DNA from: Epithemia pelagica
Lineage: Eukaryota; Bacillariophyta; Bacillariophyceae; Surirellales; Surirellaceae
Assembly: GCA_946965045.2 (NCBI GenBank)
Contig: OX337234.1
Span: 1 to 64,000 of the forward strand
DNA length: 64,000 nt
Direction: 5' to 3'
The position numbers and the translations under genes are program-made. Below the pieces are notes generated by a model. It was not told the DNA's origin, ran no database searches, and worked only from the letters and a program-made list of their open reading frames with translations. Each line of letters starts with the position of its first letter. Within the stretch, counting starts at the first letter, position 1. Of the stretch, positions 29,956 to 41,418 are shown one piece after another.

Positions 29956-31757
29956 AAAACTCTTGGTATCTCGATACTGGTGTGGAAAAACGAACATACG
30001 GGATTTGTCTTCCCTAAATGCTCGCCACAGACACGCACACATGTCCCACTCGAACTAGTCCTAATACCCGAAAGTAACACTATAGTAGTTGAACTACCTA
30101 CAGTGTTAGGCACCCACAACAACTAACCGTGATACAACACCGACACCCTCCTTTTTGGAGAATGTGGGGGCGCCGCAAAGACTGTTGTGGCTCTTGCTGT
30201 TCCTGCTTCCACCGACCGACACTGTCTCACTCGACAAAAGAGAGAGAGTGTGTGCTACAACAAACCACAGGAAAACAGAAAACGAATACCACAACCACTA
30301 TGGTCGTTGATTGGTTCGGTGTTCATTGCCAACAACCATACCACCTTCTGGCCGCAAAATGTGTTGCGGAAGCAGATCTTCTCTGTCTGTCCCAAGGCAA
30401 CTCATTTCATCCACTATATATGGCTCCCACAGTAGTTGGTTCGAAAAAGATGGGCCAGTGACGGTTGGTTCGTTGGATTCTCGATTCGACCGGAAGGAAT
30501 TCTGGCTCGTCGTGGAATGCGTAAAAGGAGTAATAGCATTCTTTATTGCGAACTGTGTGGTGGGTCGCAGTGTGGGTCTGTTGCTCGAATGCGTCATGTT
30601 GCGTTACGTAGTTAATCCGCGGATCGAGGCCCTGGAGGATGCGCCTGCAACGCTTTATGACACCTTTGTGTCCATGAGACTAGCGCTTTCTGGGACCGGA
30701 TGCGTTGGGGGTTGTGTTTTGAGTCCAGAATCATCAAGAGGGAAAACTGTTTCGCCAGGACGACGATTGTTTGGTTCGAAGGACGGGAATCACGTGAAAC
30801 AACTAAGAGACTGGCAACAGTTACCAAGAACGCAAAAAGCACATGTGTCCTGAGTACAGTGTTGGCATGGAACGCAGTGGTGTTCTGTATTAGTATGAGA
30901 ACCACAAGGCTGGTGCGTATACTACTAGAGTCCGACGTTGGTGGTCATTCTTGGACGCGTTCCAAAACCGATACCATACTGGCCGTAGAAGCGCTTGATT
31001 TGAAAAACAGTATACACGGTGACTGTGTCGAGTGGAAACCATGGGGAATGGAAACAAAAGTGCGCAATGGATGGATTGGAGAGTAGCAGACCAAGATGTG
31101 TTCCAATCCCCATGGACATTTTTCCAACGACGACAAGGAACCGAAAAAGACGGCGTTGTTCGAATCCATCCAGTGTGTTTTTTCGTCTACCTAGTGAATA
31201 GATGATTGGTCTACCAGTGCTATTAATAGTAGTAAGCGGTCGATTCGACTCGACGCCATGTGTATGTTTTTTGACCTTTAGCCTGGAACTTGTCAGACTT
31301 GAGATCTACAAGAGAGAACAACAATAAGCGCAACCAAGAAACAAAAGCACGTCAACGAGACGGCTCGTTCGTTGCCAACCTGCAAAATGTGAGCAACACA
31401 ATCCTCCGTGACTGTCTGTGACGCCGGCTCGCTTGCAGCGCGAGCCAATAACAATTCACGCCAGCAAATTTCCGCCGTGTTCATTACTTACAACTATGGG
31501 CCTGCACGCTCGCCTCAAATTTCCATGCGCGCTGGCCGCACGATCCTCATTTTTTTCGAGCGAAGACCAAAAATAAAAAATGTCTTGAGTCGCCATCGAA
31601 CGCGACTCAGCATCCAGAGACCCGAAGCAGTGTGTGTCATCCTCCTCTTGGATTCCTATGTCCTCCATAGATCATAGAGGAAAGGGAAGAGTCGGAAAAG
31701 GAGCGCAAGCACCGAAACTGGAACGATACCCTACTGACGGACGGTCAGTGTTGTTGG
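29956..31757. other. Intergenic region
   Basis: About 1.8 kb between bestrophin B and the glycosyltransferase gene. Some frames stay open for 60-180 codons here (for example 30311-30853, plus strand), but none shows a recognised motif. A short 5' exon of the following gene could lie in this region. No repeat is recognised. Confidence 0.4.
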
Positions 31758-34700
31758 TTGTGGACCACCAAGAACCATCACCACCAGAAGAACCAGTACA
31801 AACTATTAGAACAACCACACGCGATGGAATTGCCTCCGACGACCACAACCAGAACCAGAAGCAGAGGGAGGACGACAACGACCACAGTCCCACAACAAAC
31901 AAGAAGAATGGCCACCACCACGAAAACCAGTGCCGTTCATGGTCCTCGTCAAACCCGCAAACCACCACCAACCACAAGCACATCACGGACGATTCTTTCT
32001 GCGAGGGCACAACACCAGTCATTCCAACGACAAGAACCACAACATGATCCACAACCGTTTGGTTCCACTCACAAGAACGACAATCACAATCGCAACAACT
32101 CCGGCGTCGTTTATCGCTACGCCATTTGCAATGGCTTGTCCAATCAATTTTTGCATCACGTCAGTCACTGGGCCCGTGCTCATGCCGAGGGATACCAACA
32201 AGTGGAAATTCCCAATGCCTTTGTGATGCATGGTGCTCAACAAAACTCGAGCCATAATGTCATGCCTCTACTCGGCGTCAATGCCATTCCTCTGACCCAT
32301 GTCGTGGATACACGACATTTGCAAGACATTTTGCTTCGACACTATCAATTGAACAGCACTCTCGTGCCACCACCCACGTCCCACAACGACAAGAACAACA
32401 ACGACAAGGACGACGAGTGTCCTTCCTTTGCCATTTCCTTGGCGCACGCGTCGCCGACAGTCGTGGCACACTTGTTGCGCGACGCCCTTCGACCCTCGCC
32501 GCAGCACGTCCAGCCCTTGCTCGAGGCCCTCTGGCAGAGTCTGCCCTTGCCCCAAACCGGCATTTGCGTCCATCATCGCACCGGATCCGATTGGCACCGG
32601 CATTGCCATTCCTGGAGTGCCATTTCCGATGGCGTCTATCGCGGCAATTGCGATTTGCAAACGACTACCACCCATACCAACAAGGACTCCCCATCATCCT
32701 CATCGTCGACATTGCTGTCGAGTTTGCAATCCCGAGTCCTCTTTGACCAACAGCGTGGTACGAGACAGCCACAACCACAAGACAGGACAAACACCACTCC
32801 TCACAATACATCGTCTGCCTTGCCGTGGATTTATTATTGTGGCGATCAACCGCACTTGCCCGTCGAACTGGTCTTGGCCTCGCACGAGGCTCACGAAACG
32901 GCCCAGAAATATGGGCGCACCACTTCCCACAACCAAAAGCCCCCGTTGGTCCAAGTCGTGACATCGCGACCCCACATTTTGAAGCAACAACAAGCACGAC
33001 AACAACGACAGCAACAGCAACAACAAGGAGTCGACGATCAAAACCATACACAACCATCCTTTGCCGACTTGTGGGAGCGCGAACGACGCTTGTTGATCAA
33101 GCAGTATGGCTTGACGCAGTTATCGGCCCACAAGGACACGGACTGGCAATCCCAACATGCTCGCGATTGGGGCGCGCTGCTCGACTTTTTTACCTGTCGA
33201 CACTTGCCACAATTTGTCGGCAATTCCGTCTCCACCTTTTCGGCCTTGCAAATTGCCCTGCGACAAGAAGAACCGCCAGTAATACCAACCACACCATCAA
33301 CAGCATTATCCGTAACAACTCCCCAAACTGACCCACTCCATCAGAGACTGGACCCAACTGGGTCGATCCAACAGAACCCAGAATTGTCTTGGTCCTCCGA
33401 GCCCGCCCCCTCCTTACCCACGGCCGCCTATTGGTACAATTCGCAATCCATTCCACTCAGTCTCATGTGGAACATTTACGACATTCCCTTGGTCTACACC
33501 TTTACCGAAGAATCCATGGCCAGTGGCCAATACTTGTTGCAAGCCTCCATTGCGTCGGCCCGCTACCACATGCCTCCCACGACACCGATTCATGTCTTGT
33601 ATCACGGATACAACAACACGCGGTTTCGACACTGGCTCGTCCACACGGCGCGTGTCACGTTGCATCAACACGAGAATATTACGTGGAAGACGGATCTGGA
33701 AGAAATGCGACAGCACGGCGATGTCACCAAATCGCACTTGTTTTTGCATGCCGGCAATTACTTTGGAACCTGGCAACGCATTGATGTGCCCTTGTACGTT
33801 CAGGCCGAATATGCCCTCTTGCTCGATTCCGATACCATTCTCCAACAAGGCTTTGGCTTGGCCGATTTGGGCTTGAATTTGACCACGAGCATTGCCATGA
33901 GTTCCGAACTCGAATATCCCCTCGCCACACCCGCCAATGCCGGTGTCCTGCTCATGAATCTTCCGTACTTGCGTCAAACCTATGATGACTTTCTTCACTA
34001 CATACTCTCGCACAAGGAGACGGGAGGCGTTTTTGGCAGACATCCCTCGCCCAGTGATCAAGGAGCCTACTTGACCTTTTACAACGACACCGTCCAGTAC
34101 CTGGACTATACCTTTAATGCCAAACCCTACTTTCGAACCACCACCACACGTGCCAATGCACGTTGGCAGGAAGAAGAAGAACAAGAAAAAGGACAAGGAT
34201 CCAGAGGAAAACGCCAACGTCCTCGTCGTCGCCGGCGGGTCCACAAAAACACCAACAAGAAACAGAAACAGTCTCGTTCCGAACCGGTGCACAAGATTGT
34301 GCATTTTCACGGCCCGAAACCACATCACTTCTTGAGTTACATCTTGTTTGGACAAGACTGTCCCGAAGCTTTTGGTCATTTGTGTGCCATGAGTTGGAAC
34401 GAGGCTCCGGAATCGCTTTGTCACGCCTTGGCAGCCTTTGCGCAGGCGTCCTTCTTGTCGTCGTCAATCGACGACGACGATGACGAATTACTCGCTCCTT
34501 CCAAGAACCAAACCTCCAACAGCACCATCCACCTGGGATATTGCCACGCCTCTTTTGCCCCCGACACCCTACAAGTGGAAACCTGTCACCGTGTCATGAA
34601 GGCGTTGGCCGCCGGAGCTGCTCCCAGCGCTGCTCTTGTTGTGGAACCTGATCGTCGCAACATTTGTGCCAATGCTGGAGAGTTTACCCGCTTCTTGATT

Positions 34701-35222
34701 GCCAGCATGGTACAACAAAACATGACGGCCTGGATGACACTGCCACCACCAGCACGGAGACAACGGGGACGGTTGGTTTCTTTTGACAGCACGACCCATT
34801 CCCATTATGTCTCGTCATCGTTCTCGAATGGAGTATTGCACCAGTATTCCTGGATCCGACCCATGGTCTACCTCCTATTGGTGGTGACACTGGTGGGACA
34901 GTGGGCTGCGAAACGCCAGTCGAGAGATTCGACCGAAGCATTGCTGTCGAAAAGCAAACGACGACGTTCCCACAAGAAATCATCACGCCATTCATCCACT
35001 CGTCGTTCGGACAGTGATGATGATGCGGAGGCAACAAAACAATCGTCCAGATCTCATCGCGGCAAGAAACGACACAAGCATTCCACACACAACCCGCGAC
35101 AAACGCCACAACCATGGTACAGTAGCTTGCCACGTGTCCATGTCCTGTTTCTGTTGCTCTGTGCCGTTGTCAGTCTCGATCAAATGTTGCAGTCGCTGTT
35201 ACTCTCGGCACTCTCTGCCTAA
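31758..35222 (+). CDS. Two-domain glycosyltransferase (O-fucosyltransferase-like plus GT8-like)
   Basis: Open frame of 1154 codons. The N-terminal 110 residues are low-complexity Thr/His/Arg/Gln; Met23 is an alternative start. Domain 1 (about 117-500) resembles O-fucosyltransferases: ICNGLSNQFLHHV, VHHRTGSDWHRHC near 270, and FFTCRHLPQFVGNSVSTFSA near 480. Domain 2 (about 570-890) resembles nucleotide-sugar transferases of the GT8 type: LLLDSDTIL with the metal-binding D690-x-D692, NAGVLLMNL near 726, SDQGAYL, and KIVHFHGPKPHH near 845. Two hydrophobic segments near 1035 and 1127 flank a basic Ser/Arg/Lys-rich stretch, suggesting C-terminal membrane anchoring, likely in the Golgi. Sugar and acceptor cannot be told. 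It may act in making cell-wall or secreted glycoproteins. Confidence 0.75.
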   Translation: MWTTKNHHHQKNQYKLLEQPHAMELPPTTTTRTRSRGRTTTTTVPQQTRRMATTTKTSAVHGPRQTRKPPPTTSTSRTILSARAQHQSFQRQEPQHDPQPFGSTHKNDNHNRNNSGVVYRYAICNGLSNQFLHHVSHWARAHAEGYQQVEIPNAFVMHGAQQNSSHNVMPLLGVNAIPLTHVVDTRHLQDILLRHYQLNSTLVPPPTSHNDKNNNDKDDECPSFAISLAHASPTVVAHLLRDALRPSPQHVQPLLEALWQSLPLPQTGICVHHRTGSDWHRHCHSWSAISDGVYRGNCDLQTTTTHTNKDSPSSSSSTLLSSLQSRVLFDQQRGTRQPQPQDRTNTTPHNTSSALPWIYYCGDQPHLPVELVLASHEAHETAQKYGRTTSHNQKPPLVQVVTSRPHILKQQQARQQRQQQQQQGVDDQNHTQPSFADLWERERRLLIKQYGLTQLSAHKDTDWQSQHARDWGALLDFFTCRHLPQFVGNSVSTFSALQIALRQEEPPVIPTTPSTALSVTTPQTDPLHQRLDPTGSIQQNPELSWSSEPAPSLPTAAYWYNSQSIPLSLMWNIYDIPLVYTFTEESMASGQYLLQASIASARYHMPPTTPIHVLYHGYNNTRFRHWLVHTARVTLHQHENITWKTDLEEMRQHGDVTKSHLFLHAGNYFGTWQRIDVPLYVQAEYALLLDSDTILQQGFGLADLGLNLTTSIAMSSELEYPLATPANAGVLLMNLPYLRQTYDDFLHYILSHKETGGVFGRHPSPSDQGAYLTFYNDTVQYLDYTFNAKPYFRTTTTRANARWQEEEEQEKGQGSRGKRQRPRRRRRVHKNTNKKQKQSRSEPVHKIVHFHGPKPHHFLSYILFGQDCPEAFGHLCAMSWNEAPESLCHALAAFAQASFLSSSIDDDDDELLAPSKNQTSNSTIHLGYCHASFAPDTLQVETCHRVMKALAAGAAPSAALVVEPDRRNICANAGEFTRFLIASMVQQNMTAWMTLPPPARRQRGRLVSFDSTTHSHYVSSSFSNGVLHQYSWIRPMVYLLLVVTLVGQWAAKRQSRDSTEALLSKSKRRRSHKKSSRHSSTRRSDSDDDAEATKQSSRSHRGKKRHKHSTHNPRQTPQPWYSSLPRVHVLFLLLCAVVSLDQMLQSLLLSALSA

Positions 35223-36069
35223 GGAACCAGCCAACCACAGTGTGGTTGGACCATGCATGCAAGAGCACCAAAGAAAGGTACACAACGGCAATTTTGACTT
35301 TTGTTGGGATGTTTCAAGGCTCGACAATGGGATGCTGTTGGCTCAAGACAAGAGATTTCGTTTTCGTGATACACAAGGAGAGTGGATTTCCCCCGAAATC
35401 CATGGTAGGACAACTCAAAGGGAACCAAGATCAAGATCCTAGGATAAGATGTAACCTACGGTAGGTTCTACAAGTTATTCTGCTGCGAAAACACACATAT
35501 ATACCAATGTATTCCGAATCAACTCTCCAAAGAGACTTTTGTCAATTCTATCGACAGAGATACAGTCACCGGACGGCAGTCAATGACGCTCAATGACATG
35601 GAACTGGGCAATGTAGGTAGTATGTTGCTACCAATCTTGTTTCGATTCTCTCATAAATGTATGTAAGTACCTATAGTTAGTCTGTGATTGTGTGATGGAA
35701 ACGGTAACACCATGATGGTCCATGGCTCGTTTTTGTGTGGGAGGTGAAATCATGCGTGCACCGGTAGCTAGCTGTGTGGGGTTTGAATATGCAAAAAGTG
35801 CTTGGTTTGTAATGATAATGATGAAGAAACAGAAGTGCTGCTTGTGTAGTGTGGTTTGTTTTGGTGATCGTCCTTGTGTCATTCGTTTCAGTTTGGTCGA
35901 CTCCCGTCACTGGTGAGATTGACCCGAATGAGGCAAGATCCAGCGTCGTATTCAATGGGATGCATCAAGACAGGTAGTTCGAACGACTGGAACTGTACAC
36001 GCGTTATCAACGATACCAACCAACCACGTGTTCTAATATAGGGCTAGACGAAATGGTCAGTTGCAATGG
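35223..36069. other. Intergenic region between converging genes
   Basis: About 0.85 kb between the 3' ends of the glycosyltransferase and MATE B genes. No gene or repeat is recognised. Confidence 0.5.
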
Positions 36070-38909
36070 TCAGACAGTATAGTGTCCAATCCATGGCCCA
36101 TCCGAGGCACATTCCATCATGGGATCCCCAGTAGCAGGTGACGACAAGGACGAAGACGATGCTTCATCATCACCGACAGTGGGAACATGAAGCCTGGTGC
36201 TGCCGGTTGTGTTGCGATCCATCTTTTTCTCCTTGATGTCTTGATGATGATGATCCAGAAGCTTACTTCCTTGTTGGTCCTTGACAAGCTTGTTGTTGTT
36301 GTTGATGTTGTCGCTTTGGGGTGCCGTCATCCAGGGGGAAGAAGAAGACAACCACGAGCCTGACGACGACGATGAGGCAGTCGAAACAGTCCGCCCCGTG
36401 TCTTTCTCACCGTGGCTCTTGCCGATAGTCCGTTGCTTGGGTGGTTGTTCATGACCAGGATTCGATTGGTCCTTGTGGTCCGGTTGATTTCTTGGAGCAT
36501 GGTCCTCCACCTGGAGCAAGGCATGGTCCTCCTCTTCTTCTTGTTCTTGTTGCGGCTCGCCCGTGTCTTGAACTTGTTCCATTCCTTCTCGTTTTTGCAC
36601 TTGCAGCGAGATTTCCTGCCAATCCACGCGTCCACCAAAAATGGCGGTACACATGACGACACTAATCATCAAATAGGGCGGCCACATCCACGTCCAAACG
36701 GCCAACAATCCGCCCTCTTGCACGACGGCAAAGTAATAGGCCGACGGCATGCCGACGCCCCAGAGAGAAATGACGGTCACGACGCCCAAGGTCCATTGCA
36801 ATCCCAATCCAATCGACATGCCAATGACCATGGCATAAATGCTCAAGACAAAGTAACAGACGGCCACATTGGGCCAAATGAGGGCACACCAGTCTTGGAC
36901 GTCCGCGTCTTGCGTAAAGATGGACACAATCAAGTCTTGTAACACATAGAGCAGGACCGACACGACGCCAAAGGCGGCCATGCAAATGGTCAAGGTAGCC
37001 AAGGCCAAGGTTTTGGTTTGCGACACGTCATGGGAAATCAAATTGCCCATGCGAATGCTCAAGGCCATGGCAATGCCAAAGGGGATCATAAACAAGACAT
37101 CCAAGACGGCGGCCGGAATGGTATGGGCCGAGAGGGGCAACACACCAAAGGTTCCCACCATTAAATACAAGGCTTCCCAATAGACCCATTCCAAAAAGGC
37201 CAAAATGCCCCCCAATCCCAAACTCACATAGGCCCACAGCGCTTGTGGGGGCCACAGGGCTTGGTGCCAACACTGACGCCATCCGGGCCAGGTTTCGGGC
37301 ACGTGCGGTTTGTACCAGCCCAACAAGGCGGCCACGACGACACATTCGACCAAATAAAAGACGAGCGTCGCCACAGCCGGTCCCACAAACCCCAGCGCAT
37401 GGCCCAACAAGGGCAAGGCCAGGGGATAGACAACCAAGGTGGACACGAGGGTGGCCACGGTCAAGGGCCACAAAATGGATTGGGCGGCCAGAAATTTCCA
37501 TTGAATGTAAAAGAGGGTATAAAAGGGAAAGGTCAAGGAATAGACACAAAAGTATCGGTAGGCATAATAGGTGGCATCTTCATCCTGACCCATGGCTTGT
37601 AAAATGCGCGGCATGCACCAGTACAACAAGACATTGACGGGCAAGACGACCACGACCGTGGCCACAACGTAGCCGCGCACGGCCAACAAGCCCACTTCGC
37701 GAAAATTGCCTGCGCCAAAGGCTTGCGGAGACAAGGTGTCACTGCAACAATCATAATAATATATAGAATAGAAAGAGAATGGACCGACAAGAAAGGAACC
37801 ATCACGCGTTGTGAGATGTTGTTGTTGTTGTTGTTGTTGTGGTGCGTGTTGAGGGGGTATTCTAGACTATGACCTGTCATTCATACAACACCAGGTCCCT
37901 ACAAACCAAACAGACAACCGCATCACAGCAGTACATACCTGGCATTGAACAAGCCTTGCAAGAGCGTGCCTTGAAAGATATTGGCCGTGACACTGGCCAG
38001 GGCATAGCCCACCAAGTGCGTGGGTCCAAAGTGTCGTCCAATGTACGAAGCGGTCCAAAAATGGGGAATCATGAGGGTCAAATTGATCCAAATACTGGGC
38101 AAACTCAATTCCGTCAAGGTGGACCATTGCGAGGATGACGACGAAGAGCGACGGCCACCACACGAGCAACACCAACGGTGCCAGGCCACGGTCCAACCCG
38201 AGGTGGATGCCGACATTGTGGACATGGACGACAAGGTGGACAGTGTGGTCGTGGCTGTGGTACTCGTTGTCGTCGAGGGTGGCACTGGTGTCACGAATGC
38301 CGTCGTCGTTGTCGACGAAGAGGAAGAAGAAGAAGATGTGGAGAATGGACCGACGGGCACAAAGCCGGTCTTGATTCGTGATTGCAATTCTTGTTGGGGA
38401 GAGAAGGCTGATGATGATTCGGAGGAGGAGGAGGAAGAAGAAGAAGAGGATGTGGAGGATTGCAAGGGATCCGCCAAACGTTGGCCTTTTTTCTGTTGTT
38501 GTGGTTGTTGTTTGGGCAATAACAATGGATTGGATTCGTCTTGTGAGGAGGACAAGACGTGTTCTTCTTCTACTGGTTCTTTTTGCTGCTGTGATTCGGT
38601 AGGATAGCGTTCGGGAGGATCGGCAAAGGAGACCATGAGGGGAGAAGCAGTACTTTGCGTATCAAAAAACACTTCCATTTCATCGTCGTCCTCTTGTATT
38701 CTGGTTGTAGTTTCTTGTATTCTGGATGCCGTCTCTGGGTCTTGTAGTAGTATTCTGGCAGTTTCTTCTTCTTGCGATGATTCCTCTTGCGGTGTTTCTG
38801 ATGTTGCTGCCTGTGAATCATAGAATCCTTCTTCGTCTTGTTGTTGTTGTTCCTCTTCGGGGGAAGCCACCAAGAGCTGTCGTCGTAGTATCCGATTGTC
38901 TTGGTTCAT
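36070..38909 (-). CDS. MATE-family transporter B
   Basis: Exons 38909-37939 and 37741-36070 join over a 197-base GT-AG intron to give 880 aa. The splice restores FQGTLLQGLFNA-SDTLSPQAFGAGN at the same position and phase as in MATE A. The membrane core aligns with MATE A throughout (LSAHTIPAAVLDV, SIGLGQWT-type segments, LGGILAFLEWVYWEAL). It is longer because of an acidic, Gln/Ser/Thr-rich N-terminus of about 230 residues and a Gln/Asp/His-rich C-terminal tail of about 150 residues, both probably disordered and cytosolic. Exchange of organic cations or metabolites for protons is the family role; the substrate is unknown. It is the outer-right member of the inverted duplication. Confidence 0.86.
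37742..37938 (-). other. Intron of MATE transporter B
   Basis: The donor is CCAG/GTATGT and the acceptor TTGCAG/TGACAC. It contains a short GTT/CAA trinucleotide repeat (near 37820-37840). Confidence 0.85.
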
Positions 38910-40386
38910 TGTTGTAGTAGTGCAAGCTCTATTGTTGCGTTCGTCTTGTTGTTCTTGTTGTTGTTATTATTATTATTCTTGATTGGTTAGTGTTGCACAT
39001 GGGCAACGTTCGTACTTTGTATATTTTGTGTGGTTTCACAACAATTTATTTACTTCTCTCGACCATCCAAGAACATGGTCCGGCCTTGCCTTTTTCCAGA
39101 TAATAACGCAGCAACCAACAATACTGTTCCACCACTTTGTGTTGGCATTCAGAAAAGCGACCAATCAGCAGCAGCAGCAGCAGCAACCAAAAGACGAATG
39201 CACACACCACCACAGATCCCAAGGTGCAGCTGTCGGATTTGTTCTCTCTCCAAACCAAGAAGAAGCAGCTCAAATTGAGACAAAAACCAAACAAAGCAAA
39301 AGACACTCCGCCTCTCAAATGGCGGTGAGTGATGGTGCACCCTCGCGACCCAATCAAAAGACGACACTCCCGAAACGCAACGGCTCCATCCTCCACGTAG
39401 TCGCTCTTGGTTCGCGCTGAAAATGATTGGCTGTCGCTGAGTGTCCATGAGTTGTCGCATAGATGTCTCTCCAGTGTCGCATCTACTTCTGGCCGTATGT
39501 CCCAATATGGGTCTGGCCGGATGTCCCATTTCATCAGCGTCTGGCCGCATGTCCATCAGTCGTATAAAACAGTCATCTCAATAGACCTTTAGTAGTACTA
39601 TCCAGCTTCACACCATCGAATGTTATTCTTCTTGTCAAATGCAGAATCGTGATGGATGCGATCGGTTGTGACCCAACCAACCAGCTCGAGCACTCTTGGT
39701 TCCCACACACACATGCGTCACACTGATGTGTTGGATGCGAACGCCCCTCCATGGACAAACAAGACCCACCGGCTTGCTGGTGCTATGTGCTATTGCAAGG
39801 ATGAATCTTGTAAAACCATCAGTCTTGTATTGTAAAATCACCTCTATGAAAAATTGATCTGGGTTCGGACGCGTGCAGAGTCGGAGAGTTTGATAGAAGA
39901 CATCACGTGCCAACAGCCAATCGCAACTGGAACAACGGACTCGCAACGGAGACGATACAACTTATATCAAATTGGAATGGGACAGCGTTGTATAAGCATC
40001 GAGGCTCGAGTCTTGCACCGGACGCGGTCCGTTCTCACAATTTGAGAATCGCAACGACTGGCCAAATTTGGTAGCTAGCACAATGGTCTCTCGTTTCCCC
40101 AACGACTCTTTTTCTCTCTCTCCTGTTATAGACCCCGAAATGAGCGCCAAATTTTGTCAGGCCTCTACCTATCACATACATATTGGTACAGTCCGAACCC
40201 GACGAAAACAGGTTCGTCAATGACCCAAGTGATCCATGGACTTCCTCCAATCTACCGGAGTAGAGTTTTTTCAACTCTCGTGTTCGGATGCCACAGTCTC
40301 TCCCATAAATTTGTTGGCTTGTCCAAACACAGCACAATTGTTTTTTCACACGTTTTGGTATTGTTTTGTGGTTGGACACTTGCACC
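38910..40386. other. Intergenic region between divergent genes
   Basis: About 1.5 kb between the starts of MATE B and the secreted Asp/Tyr-rich protein gene, holding both promoters. It has a run of CAG/CAA near 39165-39190 and three spaced copies of TCTGGCCG-x-ATGTCC (39487-39555). No gene is supported. Confidence 0.45.
39487..39555. repeat. Three spaced copies of TCTGGCCGNATGTCC
   Basis: The 15-base unit occurs three times with spacers of different length and sequence (CAATATGGG, CATTTCATCAGCG). It may be a protein-binding array upstream of the divergent genes or a decayed tandem repeat. Confidence 0.5.
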
Positions 40387-41418
40387 ATGAGAATTTCGCT
40401 CTTGTCTCTTGTGCTTACAGGCAGCGCGGCCGTCGTCCAGGCCTGGGACGAACCCATGCATGACGATTACAGTCCGTACGATGACGACATGTACGACGAT
40501 GACATGTACGACGATGACTACTACGGCGGCAAGGGCAAGAAAGGTGGCAGCGGCAAAAAGGGCGGCAGTGGCAAGAAAGGCGGTGATTACGATGACTATT
40601 ACTACGATGACTACTACGAACGGTGTTATTACTACCCCACCTCGTACGGCTGTCCCGATTACGACAAATGCGAACACTATCCCATGAGTGATGGCTGTTA
40701 TCACATTTGCGATTATCATCCCTACTACTATGGCTGCGACGATTACGATCCCTGCTTCACCAATCCCTACCTCTGTTACGATGATGATTACTACTACGAT
40801 GACGATTACAGTGGCAAGAAGGAGAGTGGCAAGAAGGAAGGAGGAAGTGGCAAAAAGGGCGGATACGATGACTACTTCTCCTACGATGACGATTACAGTG
40901 GCAAGAAGGGAGGCAGTGGCAAGAAGGAAACGTACTATGACGATTACATTTACTTGGATGATTACTACTACTTTGACGATGATTACTACTACCATCCCTT
41001 CCCCGGTGTCCCCTACTACGATCATGACTATAATTACGGCTATGGATACGGATATGGATACGGCCATGGATACGGATACGGTTACGGCTATGGCGGCTGC
41101 GGCTACTACGGATACGACGATGACTACTCGTATGGAGGCAAAAAGTCGGGCGGCAGCGGCAAGAAGGGTTCCGACGACGACTATTACTATGGCGATGACA
41201 TCTTCTACTGTGGTGGTGGCTATGGTGGCGGCTACGGCGGTGGCTATGGCTTCCCCTTCCCTGGCCAAAGATATCCCATTGTGGCCTTGCTCCCCATTGG
41301 CTTTGGCGGATACCGACCTCCCATGCGACCCTACCAGCCTCCCATGCCCTACTACCCAACGCCGGACCCACCATCGCCCAGTGGCAAAAAGAGTGGCAAG
41401 GGTGGAAAGCGATTATAA
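40387..41418 (+). CDS. Secreted Asp/Tyr/Gly/Lys-rich protein, silica-associated-type
   Basis: A 343-residue protein with a clear signal peptide (MRISLLSLVLTGSAAVVQA, cleaved before WDEP); the ATG at 40387 is chosen for this reason. The mature part alternates acidic Tyr-rich blocks (DDDMYDDDMYDDDYYGG, many DDYYYDD) with lysine clusters of the form SGKKGGSGKKGG, plus a GYGYGYG block and a Pro/Tyr-rich end. Eight Cys residues lie between 80 and 140. This composition resembles diatom silica-associated proteins (silaffins, cingulins), in which KxxK-type lysines are modified and Tyr-rich blocks self-assemble. No sequence-level homology is claimed. It may bind silica, metal or polysaccharide outside the cell. 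Confidence 0.75.
   Translation: MRISLLSLVLTGSAAVVQAWDEPMHDDYSPYDDDMYDDDMYDDDYYGGKGKKGGSGKKGGSGKKGGDYDDYYYDDYYERCYYYPTSYGCPDYDKCEHYPMSDGCYHICDYHPYYYGCDDYDPCFTNPYLCYDDDYYYDDDYSGKKESGKKEGGSGKKGGYDDYFSYDDDYSGKKGGSGKKETYYDDYIYLDDYYYFDDDYYYHPFPGVPYYDHDYNYGYGYGYGYGHGYGYGYGYGGCGYYGYDDDYSYGGKKSGGSGKKGSDDDYYYGDDIFYCGGGYGGGYGGGYGFPFPGQRYPIVALLPIGFGGYRPPMRPYQPPMPYYPTPDPPSPSGKKSGKGGKRL

Noticed and set aside
30311-30853. Plus-strand frame of 180 codons
   Set aside because: No recognised domain, overlapping open frames on the other strand, and no paralogue or splice context.
33414-34424. Long minus-strand open frame (336 codons) opposite the glycosyltransferase
   Set aside because: It has no motifs and mirrors the well-supported plus-strand glycosyltransferase codons.
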